Origin: Candidatus Delongbacteria bacterium
GTDB lineage: Bacteria; UBA4055
Assembly: GCA_016937995.1 (NCBI GenBank)
Contig: JAFGVM010000057.1
Span: 1 to 64,000, forward strand
DNA: 64,000 bases
Reading direction: 5' to 3'
The notes below the pieces were generated by a model. That model had not been told where the DNA came from. It ran no database searches and worked only from the letters and a program-made list of their open reading frames with translations. Positions 24,681 through 33,349 of the stretch are shown one piece after another. The position numbers and the translations under genes are program-made. Position 1 is the stretch's first letter, and each line of letters opens with the position of its first letter.

Positions 24681-25979
24681 ATGAATAAGATTAAACGATA
24701 TATTAACAGAGAATCTCTCAGCTGGGCTTTGTATGACTGGGCAAATTCTGCATTTGCCACAACGGTAATGGCAGTATTTTTCCCATTATTTTTTAATGAT
24801 TACTGGAGTAAAGGAGTTGATACGGTAGATACAACTGCCAGATTAGGATTTGCAAATTCAGCAGTAGGTGTATTGATTATGTTCTCTGCTCCTATACTGG
24901 GGTTCATCTCTGATAACAGCTCTCTTAAGAAAAGGTTTCTTCTTATCATGACACTCTTGGGATCTCTATCAACATTTTTCCTGTTCTTTGTGGGGCAGGG
25001 GGTGTGGTTGGTTGCACTGATCCTCTATATCCTGGCGGCTATAGGATTCAGCGGAGGAAATATATTTTATGATGCACTGCTGACCTCTGTTGCCAACAAA
25101 AACAGATATAATTTTGTTTCAAGTCTTGGATATTCGCTCGGATATTTAGGCGGGGGGATTTTATTGGCCTTAAATATCTTCATGTCTTTGAATCCGGGTA
25201 AATTCGGAATAGAAAGCAGCGCATATGCTGTCAGATATTCCTTCATTACTGTAGGGCTTTGGTGGCTATTATTCTCTATCCCACTGTTCAGTCTTGTGAT
25301 CGAGAAAAAAAATAAACGGAACAGAGTATTTGATTCTTTCAAACAGAGTTTTACAAGTGTTCTTAAAACGTTCAAAGAGATTAAAAATTATAAACCCATT
25401 CTATATTTCCTGATAGCTTACTGGTTATACATTGATGGTGTGGATACAATAGTAAGAATGGCCATGGACTTTGGAATATCATTAGATCTTCAAAGGGACA
25501 GTATGATCAAAGCATTCCTTCTTACTCAATTCATCGGTTTTCCTGCTGCACTCCTTTTCGGAGTATTTGCAAAAGGAAAAAAAGGTGCAAGGAATGGTAT
25601 ATATCTGACATTGGTAATATATTTGACAGTATCTATTTTTGGTGCATTATTGGATACAGAGACTGAATTTTTTATTCTTGCAGGTGTTATAGGTCTTGTC
25701 CAGGGAGGGATTCAAGCTTTAAGCAGGTCATATTTCGCAGAGATAATTCCAAAGGAAAGAGCAGGAGAGTTCTTTGGTTTTTATAACATGATAGGAAAAT
25801 TCGCAGTAGTGCTTGGTCCTTTGTTGATCGGTACTACAGGTTTGATGCTTAGAAAATTCGGATTTAACAGTGAAATGGCAACAAGAGGCGGTATATTTTC
25901 GGTATCACTGTTCTTTATCGCAGGCGGAATTATGTATCATCATGCTGTCAGGGTTGAAAAAAGGGATTCACAATATTAA
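24681..25979 (+). CDS. UMF1-family MFS transporter
   Basis: The N-terminus SWALYDWANSAFATTVMAVF is the signature of the UMF1 (Atg22-like, YxiO) branch of the major facilitator superfamily. Around 12 hydrophobic helices are visible over 432 residues, with the central loop after helix 6 (VIEKKNKRNRVFDSFKQSF) and QALSRSYFAEIIPKERAGEF in the second half, also typical. Substrates of bacterial UMF1 proteins are mostly undefined; export of amino acids or other small molecules is only a guess. No strong ribosome binding site precedes the ATG, which lies 17 bases after a terminator. Confidence 0.88.
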   Translation: MNKIKRYINRESLSWALYDWANSAFATTVMAVFFPLFFNDYWSKGVDTVDTTARLGFANSAVGVLIMFSAPILGFISDNSSLKKRFLLIMTLLGSLSTFFLFFVGQGVWLVALILYILAAIGFSGGNIFYDALLTSVANKNRYNFVSSLGYSLGYLGGGILLALNIFMSLNPGKFGIESSAYAVRYSFITVGLWWLLFSIPLFSLVIEKKNKRNRVFDSFKQSFTSVLKTFKEIKNYKPILYFLIAYWLYIDGVDTIVRMAMDFGISLDLQRDSMIKAFLLTQFIGFPAALLFGVFAKGKKGARNGIYLTLVIYLTVSIFGALLDTETEFFILAGVIGLVQGGIQALSRSYFAEIIPKERAGEFFGFYNMIGKFAVVLGPLLIGTTGLMLRKFGFNSEMATRGGIFSVSLFFIAGGIMYHHAVRVEKRDSQY

Positions 25980-25989
25980 TACTCAAAGC

Positions 25990-26018
25990 TTGACAAATAT
26001 TCATCAGTTAGTTATTAT
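25990..26018 (+). promoter_or_regulatory. Sigma-70-type promoter of metG
   Basis: TTGACA (25990-25995), exact 17-base spacer, TATTAT (26013-26018), 35 bases before the metG start. Confidence 0.7.
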
Positions 26019-26052
26019 AGTGCAACTTTAATGATAAATTACAGGTAAAAAA

Positions 26053-27927
26053 ATGAAAAAATATTTTACAACACCAATATATTATGTAAATGGAAAACCT
26101 CATCTCGGACATGCATATACAACAATTCTGACGGATGCTTTTACAAAATATTATAAGCTTTTTGGATATGATACAAAATTCATCACAGGAGTTGATGAAC
26201 ACGGTCAGAAAGTTTATGAAGCTGCAGTCAAAATGGGAATGACCCCAAAAGAATATGTTGATGGTCTTATACCTGCCTTCACACAATTATTTGAAAAATG
26301 TGATATTGACTATGATATTTTCTATAGAACTACGAATGAAAAACATTACAAAAAAGTACAGACTATCCTTCAAGGTTTGTACGATAAAGGTGATATTTAT
26401 AAGGATCATTACGAAGGTCAGTATTGTACTACCTGTGAAACATTCGTGACTGATAAAGACCTTATTGACGAAAAATGTCCGGAATGCGGAAAGGAGACTA
26501 CCTTATTAAAGGAGGAGAATTATTTCTTTAATATGGCTAAATATGCTGAGGAGTATGAAAAATATATTAATGAAAGGGATGATTTTATCTATCCGAAATT
26601 CCGAAAGAATGAGGTACTCGGAATATTAAAAAAGGGTCTGAATCCACTCTGTATTTCAAGAAAAAAAGAAAAAATGCCATGGGGTATACCATTACCTTTC
26701 GATGATCAATTTGTAACCTACGTTTGGTTCGATGCGCTTACGAACTACACGAATGGTATTGGATATCTGGAGGATGAAGATAAATTCAATGCCTATTGGC
26801 CTACTACAACGCATATGATGGCAAAGGATATACTTCTTCAACATACGATCTATTGGCCTACAATGCTGCTGGCAATGGGTGTAGAACTTCCCAAGAGTAT
26901 GCTTATTCACGGATGGTGGATGGGAGAGGGTGGTAAAAAGATGAGTAAATCACTCGGAAATGTGATCGATCCGACAGAACTTATTGATACTTACGGTTCG
27001 TCATCTTTCAGATTCTATGTTCTCAGAGAGATGTCCTTAGGGCATGATGGAGTATTTACAAAAGAATTCTTCATCAACAGACATAATACTGAACTTGCAA
27101 ATGACTTCGGAAATCTTTTAAACAGAGCAAGTCATATGATAGCAAAGAATTTTGAAAGTAAGATCCCTGAGTGTAATAAAAAAACTGAATTCTGCGGCCC
27201 ATTTATTAATGAATTCAATGATTTGATGAAAACGGTAGAACCGCTTATATATGACTTTGAGCTTAACAAGGCTCTTGATAACATCATGAGAATGATCAGG
27301 AATACAAATAAATACATGGAAGATACAGCACCATGGAAACTGATCAAAGAAGATAAAGAGCTTTGCGGTTCGGTTCTGTATAATGCTCTTGAATCAGTGA
27401 GAATTACAAGTTTATTGCTTTCTCCGGTAATACCTAAGAAATTTGAAGAGATAAAAGATATTTTTAAAGGTGATCTGGATATGACTTTGGAATATGGGAA
27501 ACTTGAACCAGGTAAGAAGATCAATAAAGCTGTTTCTCTGTTCCCTAAGATAGACAAAGAAAAGGAAGAGAAAAAGGAACCGGTAAAAGTTGTAGATGAT
27601 AATCTGATCGGAATAGAAGATTTCGGTAAAGTTGAGATAAAGACAGGTAAGATCATTAAATCTGATAATGTTGAAGGCAGTGATAGATTGTTATTGACCG
27701 AAGTTGATCTTGGGAATGGTGATATCAGGCAGATCGTTGCAGGGATAGCAAAATTTTATCACCCTGAAGATATTTTGAATAAACATATTCTGGTTGCTTC
27801 AAATCTTAAACCTGTTACTATTATGGGTTTTGAGAGTCAGGGAATGTTACTTTCTGTTAAGTCAGGGAAAAATCTTAGACTGGTTGAGGTTGATCCGGAG
27901 TTGTCGCTCGGCAAGAAATTAGTTTAA
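26053..27927 (+). CDS. metG: Methionyl-tRNA synthetase
   Basis: MetG is a class I synthetase. The N-terminus FTTPIYYVNGKPHLGHAYTT carries the HIGH-type motif (HLGH). A single zinc knuckle (CTTCETFVTDKDLIDEKCPECG) lies near residues 127-148, and KKMSKSLGN near residue 298. The C-terminal ~105 residues (FGKVEIKTGKIIKSDNVEGS ... NLKPVTIMGFESQGMLLS) form the EMAP-II/Trbp111-type tRNA-binding domain, joined by a charged linker. Length 624 suits a full-length dimeric form. It has its own promoter and terminator and is thus a single-gene unit. Confidence 0.97.
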   Translation: MKKYFTTPIYYVNGKPHLGHAYTTILTDAFTKYYKLFGYDTKFITGVDEHGQKVYEAAVKMGMTPKEYVDGLIPAFTQLFEKCDIDYDIFYRTTNEKHYKKVQTILQGLYDKGDIYKDHYEGQYCTTCETFVTDKDLIDEKCPECGKETTLLKEENYFFNMAKYAEEYEKYINERDDFIYPKFRKNEVLGILKKGLNPLCISRKKEKMPWGIPLPFDDQFVTYVWFDALTNYTNGIGYLEDEDKFNAYWPTTTHMMAKDILLQHTIYWPTMLLAMGVELPKSMLIHGWWMGEGGKKMSKSLGNVIDPTELIDTYGSSSFRFYVLREMSLGHDGVFTKEFFINRHNTELANDFGNLLNRASHMIAKNFESKIPECNKKTEFCGPFINEFNDLMKTVEPLIYDFELNKALDNIMRMIRNTNKYMEDTAPWKLIKEDKELCGSVLYNALESVRITSLLLSPVIPKKFEEIKDIFKGDLDMTLEYGKLEPGKKINKAVSLFPKIDKEKEEKKEPVKVVDDNLIGIEDFGKVEIKTGKIIKSDNVEGSDRLLLTEVDLGNGDIRQIVAGIAKFYHPEDILNKHILVASNLKPVTIMGFESQGMLLSVKSGKNLRLVEVDPELSLGKKLV

Positions 27928-27938
27928 CAACTTTATGG

Positions 27939-27963
27939 GCGTATCGATATACGCTCTTTTTTT
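27939..27963 (+). terminator. Rho-independent terminator of metG
   Basis: GCGTAT (27939-27944), loop CGAT and ATACGC (27949-27954) are followed by TCTTTTTTT. Confidence 0.8.
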
Positions 27964-27984
27964 ATAACCAAAATAAATAATTCG

Positions 27985-28107
27985 TTGGGGAGACCTCTTG
28001 CGGTCTCCCACATAATGTTTTAATTCGCCAAGCGGGAAGGCGTGGAAGCCTTCCCATACGAAATTATAAAACATTTGACATTCCGTGTTGGTTATTGAAT
28101 ATTGTGA
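27985..28107. repeat. Palindromic intergenic repeat cluster
   Basis: In the 340-base gap between metG and yraN are two hairpins: GGGGAGACCTCTTGCGGTCTCCC (27988-28010) and GGGAAGGCGTGGAAGCCTTCCC (28033-28054). Next to them, on the minus strand at 28077-28104, is the unit CAATATTCAATAACCAACAC followed by GGAATGTC. That last unit also occurs at 58674-58710 and 61742-61775. Confidence 0.75.
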
Positions 28108-28132
28108 AATATTTCAGAAAAATATTTCACAA

Positions 28133-28150
28133 GGTCACTATTTGACCGGA
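28133..28150. promoter_or_regulatory. GGTCA-N5-TGACC dyad, matching one at 1484-1501
   Basis: AAGGTCACTATTTGACCG holds a perfect 5-bp dyad separated by 5 bases. It shares 17 of 18 bases with 1484-1501 and, like it, is followed by TATATTGC. It lies about 120 bases upstream of yraN. Confidence 0.35.
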
Positions 28151-28206
28151 TGTCTTTTGTATATTGCAATAAAGTAGGTCGTTTATGCACTAATGAATAC
28201 CGCACA

Positions 28207-28234
28207 GACTTCTGACTTCTGACTTCTGACTTCT
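28207..28234. repeat. 7-bp tandem repeat, four copies
   Basis: GACTTCT is repeated four times without change just upstream of yraN. It is a simple slippage-prone microsatellite in the noncoding leader. Confidence 0.85.
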
Positions 28235-28267
28235 AAATTCTAACTTAAAAAGTGAGGACTTTTTCAA

Positions 28268-28642
28268 ATGTGTGAATATAATAACAGGAATACAGGCACT
28301 ATCGGGGAGGATATTGCGGCTGGTTATCTTTCAACTCTGGGATATGAGATAATTAAAAGAAATTTTCAATATTCTAATTTTGGTGAAATAGATATAATTG
28401 CAAAAGATAAAAACGTTCTCGTTTTTGTAGAGGTGAAAGCGAATAGAACATCCCAATTCGGAAATCCTGTTCTGCGTGTAGGAATATCTAAGCAGAGACA
28501 GATATATAAAGTTGCACAAATTTACATGTTATATAATAATATTAGAAATACAGACTGCCGCTTTGATGTAATAGCTATAGAAATGGGTTATGAAAAGAAT
28601 GAGATCACGCATATTGAGAACGCTTTCAGTATTGTTCTATAG
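28268..28642 (+). CDS. yraN: YraN family (UPF0102) nuclease-like protein
   Basis: The 124-residue protein has the family core GTIGEDIAAGYLSTLGYEII, then NFGEIDIIAKDKNVLVFVEV with K following. The E-(x)n-D-(x)n-ExK arrangement (GEIDII ... FVEVKA) is that of restriction-endonuclease-like folds, to which the UPF0102 family belongs. It also keeps the typical VGISKQRQIYKVAQIYM helix. The cellular role is not established; in many bacteria the gene neighbours rnhB, which is not present here. Confidence 0.9.
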   Translation: MCEYNNRNTGTIGEDIAAGYLSTLGYEIIKRNFQYSNFGEIDIIAKDKNVLVFVEVKANRTSQFGNPVLRVGISKQRQIYKVAQIYMLYNNIRNTDCRFDVIAIEMGYEKNEITHIENAFSIVL

Positions 28643-28738
28643 TATGATCAATTCAGACTAAAAAAAAGACCGGCTATGATGGGAGCTGTGTTCGATATTT
28701 ATGAAAGAAATTCATATAATAAAACATTTTAACTTTTC

Positions 28739-28767
28739 TTGACATTACCTATGTCATTGCGTATTTT
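28739..28767 (+). promoter_or_regulatory. Sigma-70-type promoter of the aminotransferase gene
   Basis: TTGACA (28739-28744), exact 17-base spacer, TATTTT (28762-28767), 36 bases before the start codon. Confidence 0.68.
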
Positions 28768-28802
28768 TTCTTTCCTGAAAATAAAACAATGGAGATATAC
28801 AA

Positions 28803-29999
28803 ATGGGAAGATTATCACTGTCAAACCGTAATGAGATCATGCAGGAAAGTCCTATCAGAAAACTTGCACCTTATGCGGAAGCTGCTAAATTAAAAAGGAT
28901 CAATGTTTATCACCTAAACATTGGGCAACCAGATATTAAAACCCCTGACGAAATGATAAATGCATATCATACGATCCCTCCTGTTATAAAGTACGGACCT
29001 AGTGAAGGAACTTTGAGTTATAGAAAAAAACTGGCTGAATATTACAATAGAGTCGGAATAAAAGTAGATGAAACAAATATCTTTGTGACAACAGGTGGAA
29101 GTGAAGCTATAATTTTTACTCTATTATCAGCTTTATCACCTGGTGATGAAGTCATTATACCGGAGCCTTTCTACACGAACTATAACGGTTTTGCTGTGAT
29201 GGCAGGTGTTAATGTTGTACCTATTACTACAAGTATTGATACAGGATTTGATCTTCCTGAAATCTCTGAATTTAAAAGCAAGTTGACTGATAAGACCAAA
29301 GCGATAGTTATCTGTAATCCGGGTAATCCGACCGGTGCTGTATTTTGTAAAGATAAATTACAAAAATTAGTTGATTTTGCCAGGGATAATGACCTTTATG
29401 TTATCTCTGATGAAGTTTATAGAGAGTTCACATATGATTGTAAGGCTACTTCGATACTTGAATTTGAGAATTTTGAGGAGAATGCAATTTTAATAGATTC
29501 AACTTCAAAACGTTATTCTGCTTGCGGTTCCAGGATCGGAAACATTGTAACAAGGAATAAAGAACTTCTTAAACTCGTACTTAAATTTGGACAGGCAAGA
29601 CTTTGTCCTCCAAGTATTGATCAGACTGCAGCAGAAGCAGCAGTTGATGTTCCCCAGTCATATTTCGATGAAGTATTGGTAGAATATAAAAAAAGAAGAG
29701 ATCTTGCATTTCAAGAATTATCAAAAATACCTGATGTAACTGTTTCAATGCCGAAAGGAGCTTTCTATATGATAGTGGGCTTACCTGTGGAAGACGCCGA
29801 TGAATTTGCAAAGTGGTTACTGTCTGAATTTAATGTAAATAATGAAACGACTATGGTGGCTCCTGTATCAGGTTTCTATGCAACTCCTGGTTTGGGAAAA
29901 AATCAGATAAGAATTGCATATATTCTAAACACTGAAGATCTAAAAAAGGCTATCAATATACTTAAACTTGGGCTTGAAGAGTATAGAAGGAAACAATAA
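28803..29999 (+). CDS. PLP-dependent class I/II aminotransferase
   Basis: The protein has the fold-type I pattern: substrate-arm segment YHLNIGQPDIKTPDEM, ANPGNPTG-type motif VICNPGNPTGAVF, SDEVYREFTYD and the PLP lysine in DSTSKRYSACGSRIG (about residue 238). Overall it resembles the aspartate/aromatic aminotransferase group; the exact substrate cannot be fixed, and the SKRYSACGSR loop is the version often annotated as aspartate aminotransferase. Length 398 is normal. GGAGATATACAA precedes the ATG. Its stop overlaps the start of the next small gene (TAATG). Confidence 0.9.
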   Translation: MGRLSLSNRNEIMQESPIRKLAPYAEAAKLKRINVYHLNIGQPDIKTPDEMINAYHTIPPVIKYGPSEGTLSYRKKLAEYYNRVGIKVDETNIFVTTGGSEAIIFTLLSALSPGDEVIIPEPFYTNYNGFAVMAGVNVVPITTSIDTGFDLPEISEFKSKLTDKTKAIVICNPGNPTGAVFCKDKLQKLVDFARDNDLYVISDEVYREFTYDCKATSILEFENFEENAILIDSTSKRYSACGSRIGNIVTRNKELLKLVLKFGQARLCPPSIDQTAAEAAVDVPQSYFDEVLVEYKKRRDLAFQELSKIPDVTVSMPKGAFYMIVGLPVEDADEFAKWLLSEFNVNNETTMVAPVSGFYATPGLGKNQIRIAYILNTEDLKKAINILKLGLEEYRRKQ

Positions 30000-30262
30000 T
30001 GTTCGGTAAGAAGGTTCAGAAGAGAGAGTTCGGTTATAGACCGGTTCATTCTGACATGACAAAGAATGACACACCTTTAAGAGAGAGGATAAAGTTCACA
30101 ACTTTCTCCTCTCAGGATAAAAGAAGCTCTAAAAGAAGGACCATAATACTGATCCTGTTTTTAATTTTGATTATTGCTGTGATCGTTAATTTCGGGATAT
30201 CAACCCTGTCGATAGAAGAAATAAAGATCAAGGAAACAGAATTTGAGAAGATTACCCCCTAA
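29999..30262 (+). CDS. Small single-pass membrane protein
   Basis: This 87-residue protein starts MFGKKVQKREFGYRPVHSD, then a basic region (KRSSKRRTIILIL) and a single helix of about 20 residues (IILILFLILIIAVIVNFGI), with a short charged end. FGKK...REFGYRPV resembles a small FCB-group family with a conserved aromatic N-terminus and a membrane helix, function unknown. It overlaps the aminotransferase stop by 1 base and the next gene by 20 bases, so the three form one operon. Confidence 0.6.
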   Translation: MFGKKVQKREFGYRPVHSDMTKNDTPLRERIKFTTFSSQDKRSSKRRTIILILFLILIIAVIVNFGISTLSIEEIKIKETEFEKITP

Positions 30263-30776
30263 TACACTTAGCATAATTGATGAATATTTTACTTTTTTCG
30301 ATTCAACAAATGCCAAGATAGATAAGATTGTTAAAAAGCACGAAAAAAATCTGTCATGCAAAAAGGGATGTACTTATTGCTGCATGAATATTTCTGTTCT
30401 GCCGATAGAGTTTTATGCAATTGGAAAAATGATCCTGAAGGCGAAAAAACAAATAACTGTGAACAGGCATAAAAGGTGTGCATTTCTGCAGGATAATCTT
30501 TGTATGATATATAAATACAGACCTATCATATGCAGAACCCACGGACTACCTTTATCACATAGGGACAGCCATGATCCAGGAAGGGTAAATGTTTCAATTT
30601 GTGAAATGAACTTTGTTGATAAAATACCGAAATTTAATCTGGATAATACTCTTGACATGGATGAAATAAATTTAAAACTGTATAGATTAAATGAGAAGTT
30701 CATATCGAAATTTAAGACCAGAATGTCAGCAAGGATACCTCTGGTTAAAGTTGCTGCTTACGTAAAAGGTAGATGA
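30243..30776 (+). CDS. YkgJ-family cysteine-cluster protein
   Basis: The 177-residue product carries CKKGCTYCC near residue 40, then CAFLQDNLCMIYKYRPIICR, the two cysteine groups of the YkgJ/UPF0153 family, thought to bind a metal or Fe-S centre. It is longer than the copy at 979-1302, with an extra helical C-terminus. The frame begins with TTG at 30243 inside the previous gene; there is no ATG before the conserved part. AAGGAAACAG lies a few bases upstream, so TTG is the likely true start and translation is probably coupled. Confidence 0.8.
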   Translation: MRRLPPNTLSIIDEYFTFFDSTNAKIDKIVKKHEKNLSCKKGCTYCCMNISVLPIEFYAIGKMILKAKKQITVNRHKRCAFLQDNLCMIYKYRPIICRTHGLPLSHRDSHDPGRVNVSICEMNFVDKIPKFNLDNTLDMDEINLKLYRLNEKFISKFKTRMSARIPLVKVAAYVKGR

Positions 30777-30834
30777 TCAATTTCCAATTATAAGGCAGGA
30801 TCAGGCCCAAATTCCGTCAGGAAGGTTTTGTTTT

Positions 30835-31866
30835 TTAACAAAAGTAGAAATAATGTTTGTTTTGTAAAAAATTGTTTTCATCAAAGAAAACGGCGATATT
30901 TTTCAGATCATCCGGACCCGAAACAGTTACAATTATCTGTAATTTGTCAATATTTTTGATAGTACGGTAGTCTTCTATACAGGTACCATAAATAGTCTCA
31001 CCGATCTTTTTTAAATTATTACTTACCCATCTAAAAGGGATATCAAATTTATCATGAAGTATTTTAACCAGTTTTTTTCCTTTTGATCCGGTCCCCCATA
31101 CAACTAGAGTCTTTTCCCTGTTATGATCAAGTTCAAAAAAATACTTAAGCTTCAGGTCAAAGAACTGCTGATCCTTATATCTCGGATCATTTCTGGAAAT
31201 TCTTGCGGGATGATCTCTCCAATAATGTAATAATTCATTATATGAACGTACTTTTAAACCGTATTTATAAAACCGGAATGCAAGATCATAATCTTCAGGA
31301 TAGATATTTGTATTGAAAGCTTTACATCTGATTAGATCATCTCTATGAACAAGCCAGCAGGATGATTGAATAACACATTCCCTGTATATTTCATTATAAC
31401 AATCTTCATTCAAAATAAGATGATTAAGCCATTTTTCATATTTCTTATAACCATCTCCAATTTCAGTATCAGAAAAACATTTTACCGGTCCCGTAATTAC
31501 ATGACCTTTCCCTGATGCGAGATACAACTTCTTCATTTTTTCCAATTTATACTCGGTCATAAGGTCATCAGAATCCATTCTGGTAATAAGATCACCTCTG
31601 CTATGAATAAAGGCTGTTTTTAAAGCAGTAATAATGCCATCTCCTTCTTCATTTTGAAGAACAGTGATCCTGCGGTCTTTATTTGAAAAATCTTCTAAAA
31701 TCTGTTGGCTAGAATCTTCTGAATGGTCATTTACTACGATCAATTCCCAATTATTCTCTGTTTGATCCAGTATTGAGTTTATGGTCATAGTAAGAAATTG
31801 TTCAGAGTTTCTTACAGGCATTAATATTGAGATAAGTGGTTTTATTTTTGATGAGTTATCAGTCAT
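30835..31866 (-). CDS. Family 2 glycosyltransferase with C-terminal Rossmann-like domain
   Basis: The N-terminal ~230 residues are a GT-A fold glycosyltransferase: LISILMPVRNSEQFLTMTIN, then VVNDHSEDSSQQILEDF and the metal-binding DxD in LITRMDSDDLM. The last ~90 residues add a separate domain, EKTLVVWGTGSKGKKLVKIL and LQIIVTVSGPDDLKNIAV, which looks like a nucleotide-binding Rossmann unit seen in some sugar-modifying enzymes. The start at 31866 (ATGACTGA) overlaps the previous stop by 8 bases; an upstream ATG at 31890 would overlap more. The sugar donor and acceptor cannot be predicted. It is the last gene of the leuD-plsC-arsR operon. Confidence 0.85.
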   Translation of the reverse strand: MTDNSSKIKPLISILMPVRNSEQFLTMTINSILDQTENNWELIVVNDHSEDSSQQILEDFSNKDRRITVLQNEEGDGIITALKTAFIHSRGDLITRMDSDDLMTEYKLEKMKKLYLASGKGHVITGPVKCFSDTEIGDGYKKYEKWLNHLILNEDCYNEIYRECVIQSSCWLVHRDDLIRCKAFNTNIYPEDYDLAFRFYKYGLKVRSYNELLHYWRDHPARISRNDPRYKDQQFFDLKLKYFFELDHNREKTLVVWGTGSKGKKLVKILHDKFDIPFRWVSNNLKKIGETIYGTCIEDYRTIKNIDKLQIIVTVSGPDDLKNIAVFFDENNFLQNKHYFYFC

Positions 31867-32308
31867 TTGCGTAAAGATTTTCAGGTTCAACCTTTACCTG
31901 TACAGAGGTGATTTCCGAGATTGCCAGGTCCAGTTGAAGAGAATCAAGAGTTCCGTTTAAGGACTGCAGTATTTCACCATTTTTTATAAATTTATATGTT
32001 GGGACGCACTTTATTTTGTTTTCTTTTGCGAATTTGTAATTTTTATCTACATCAATATGTGCAAAAGTTATACTGTCTTTAAAAGTTTCAGCTGTTTTGT
32101 TGAGAATACTTTTATAGTGGTTATTTACTTTGTCACTATCTCTGAAATAACCCACTATAATAAGTTCATCATTATTTTTGATCATTTTATTGTAACTTTT
32201 CCTGTTAAGGTCAAGAAGGTAATTTTTTATCTTTTTATCAGTAGTATCTTCCCTGCATGAAAACAAGGTTAAAAATAAAATGATATATGTTATTTTAAAA
32301 AGTCTCAT
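31859..32308 (-). CDS. Thioredoxin-fold lipoprotein without catalytic cysteines
   Basis: A lipoprotein signal (MRLFKITYIILFLTLFSCR, anchor Cys18) is followed by a thioredoxin-like domain: ELIIVGYFRDSDKVNNHY at the active-site position and KCVPTYKFIKNGEILQSLNG at the cis-Pro loop. The CxxC pair is replaced by RDSDK, so it is not expected to be a disulfide oxidoreductase; a structural or chaperone-like role fits better. The only other cysteine precedes the cis-proline (KCVPT). Start and stop overlap neighbouring genes by 1 and 8 bases. Confidence 0.7.
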   Translation of the reverse strand: MRLFKITYIILFLTLFSCREDTTDKKIKNYLLDLNRKSYNKMIKNNDELIIVGYFRDSDKVNNHYKSILNKTAETFKDSITFAHIDVDKNYKFAKENKIKCVPTYKFIKNGEILQSLNGTLDSLQLDLAISEITSVQVKVEPENLYAND

Positions 32309-32619
32309 TATCGATCAACTAACATTCTTATTATGTTGTGAGTAATAGGTTCAATGATCTTATAATTTATCTTATTCCCATTCTTAACACCTTCGATTAT
32401 ACCATGTTTTCTAAGAACAGCCAGTTGTTGAGAAACAATTGGTTGAGGCTCAGCTACACAATTTACTAAACTTTTTACAATTCCTTTTTTTTCATAAATT
32501 GCAATGAGCAGTTTAAGTCTAACAGAATGTCCGATTGCTTTTACGATCTCAGCTTCTCTTTCTAGACAGGAACTAAGAATAAAATGAAAATTTCCACATT
32601 TATCTTTTTTCGAGTTCAT
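32308..32619 (-). CDS. ArsR-family transcriptional regulator
   Basis: The 103-residue protein has the winged-helix pattern of ArsR/SmtB regulators: IVKAIGHSVRLKLLIAIYEK, then QPIVSQQLAVLRKHGIIEGV (recognition helix and wing) and KNGNKINYKI. Cysteines at residues 8 and 18 and in SLVNCVAEPQP could bind a metal or respond to redox state, since the Cys before the recognition helix is near the site used by several metal-sensing members. Such genes usually repress their own operon. Here the gene lies in the middle of the leuD operon, overlapping plsC by 20 bases. Confidence 0.85.
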   Translation of the reverse strand: MNSKKDKCGNFHFILSSCLEREAEIVKAIGHSVRLKLLIAIYEKKGIVKSLVNCVAEPQPIVSQQLAVLRKHGIIEGVKNGNKINYKIIEPITHNIIRMLVDR

Positions 32620-33349
32620 GTAATTCTCCCTTTAAATTTTTGATCTCCTCCATTATCCTCTCCGAAATGAGTTTCCAGGTTTCTGGTTTATTCTCCATTT
32701 TAAAAAATTCGTCAAAGAAAATAGGTTCTCCGATAATCACTCTAACTTTCTTACCTACTCTTGGCATAGATTTCCCGACAGGTAATATGTCTCTTATACC
32801 CTCATGATAACATGGTATAGCCTTAACTTTTGATTCATAAATCCTTTTTCCAACACCACCTTTTCCAGGTAAAAGATCTCCAGATCTACTTCTGGTCCCT
32901 TCAGGAAATATATGTACAATTCCACCATTTATGAGTTTTTGAGTAACTAATTTTTGGGCAAATTGATCAATACCTTTTCCCCTTTCCAGAGGAATGCATT
33001 TTACAAAATTCATATACATGGACATGAACCAGTTTTTGTAGAAATTACCATATTCTGGAGTGTGGTATGGGAGGTATTTATAATTCAACATACCTTTTTT
33101 GAGAAAAACTATACAATCGATAAATCCTGAATCGAACATAGTTGTATGGTTAGATGCAAAAACGTAAGGTGCTTTTTCTCTCTGGATAATATCCTTTCCA
33201 TAGAATCTGCTGCTGTTCAAGATATACATCCAGATCCAGATGAAAATACTTGTAAGAAAAGTAAATATCTTCGACATGATCCTGAAGATCAAATTTTCTT
33301 TAGGCACCTTCCATTTTTCAACAACTCTATTTGAAGTTTTTTCTGTCAT
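32600..33349 (-). CDS. plsC: PlsC-like 1-acyl-glycerol-3-phosphate acyltransferase
   Basis: The acyltransferase motifs are present: NHTTMFDSGFID (the HX4D motif, catalytic His and Asp), CIPLERGKG and FPEGTRSRSGDLLPGK. One N-terminal membrane helix (FTFLTSIFIWIWMYIL, residues ~29-44) fits a peripheral or single-pass inner-membrane enzyme making phosphatidic acid or acylating a related lipid. Length 249 is normal. The start overlaps the leuD-like stop by 1 base. Confidence 0.87.
   Translation of the reverse strand: MTEKTSNRVVEKWKVPKENLIFRIMSKIFTFLTSIFIWIWMYILNSSRFYGKDIIQREKAPYVFASNHTTMFDSGFIDCIVFLKKGMLNYKYLPYHTPEYGNFYKNWFMSMYMNFVKCIPLERGKGIDQFAQKLVTQKLINGGIVHIFPEGTRSRSGDLLPGKGGVGKRIYESKVKAIPCYHEGIRDILPVGKSMPRVGKKVRVIIGEPIFFDEFFKMENKPETWKLISERIMEEIKNLKGELHELEKR

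Noticed and set aside
27928-28267. tRNA or small RNA in the gap between metG and yraN
   Set aside because: The hairpins are explained by dispersed palindromic repeats and a microsatellite; no cloverleaf with a TTCRANNC arm was seen.
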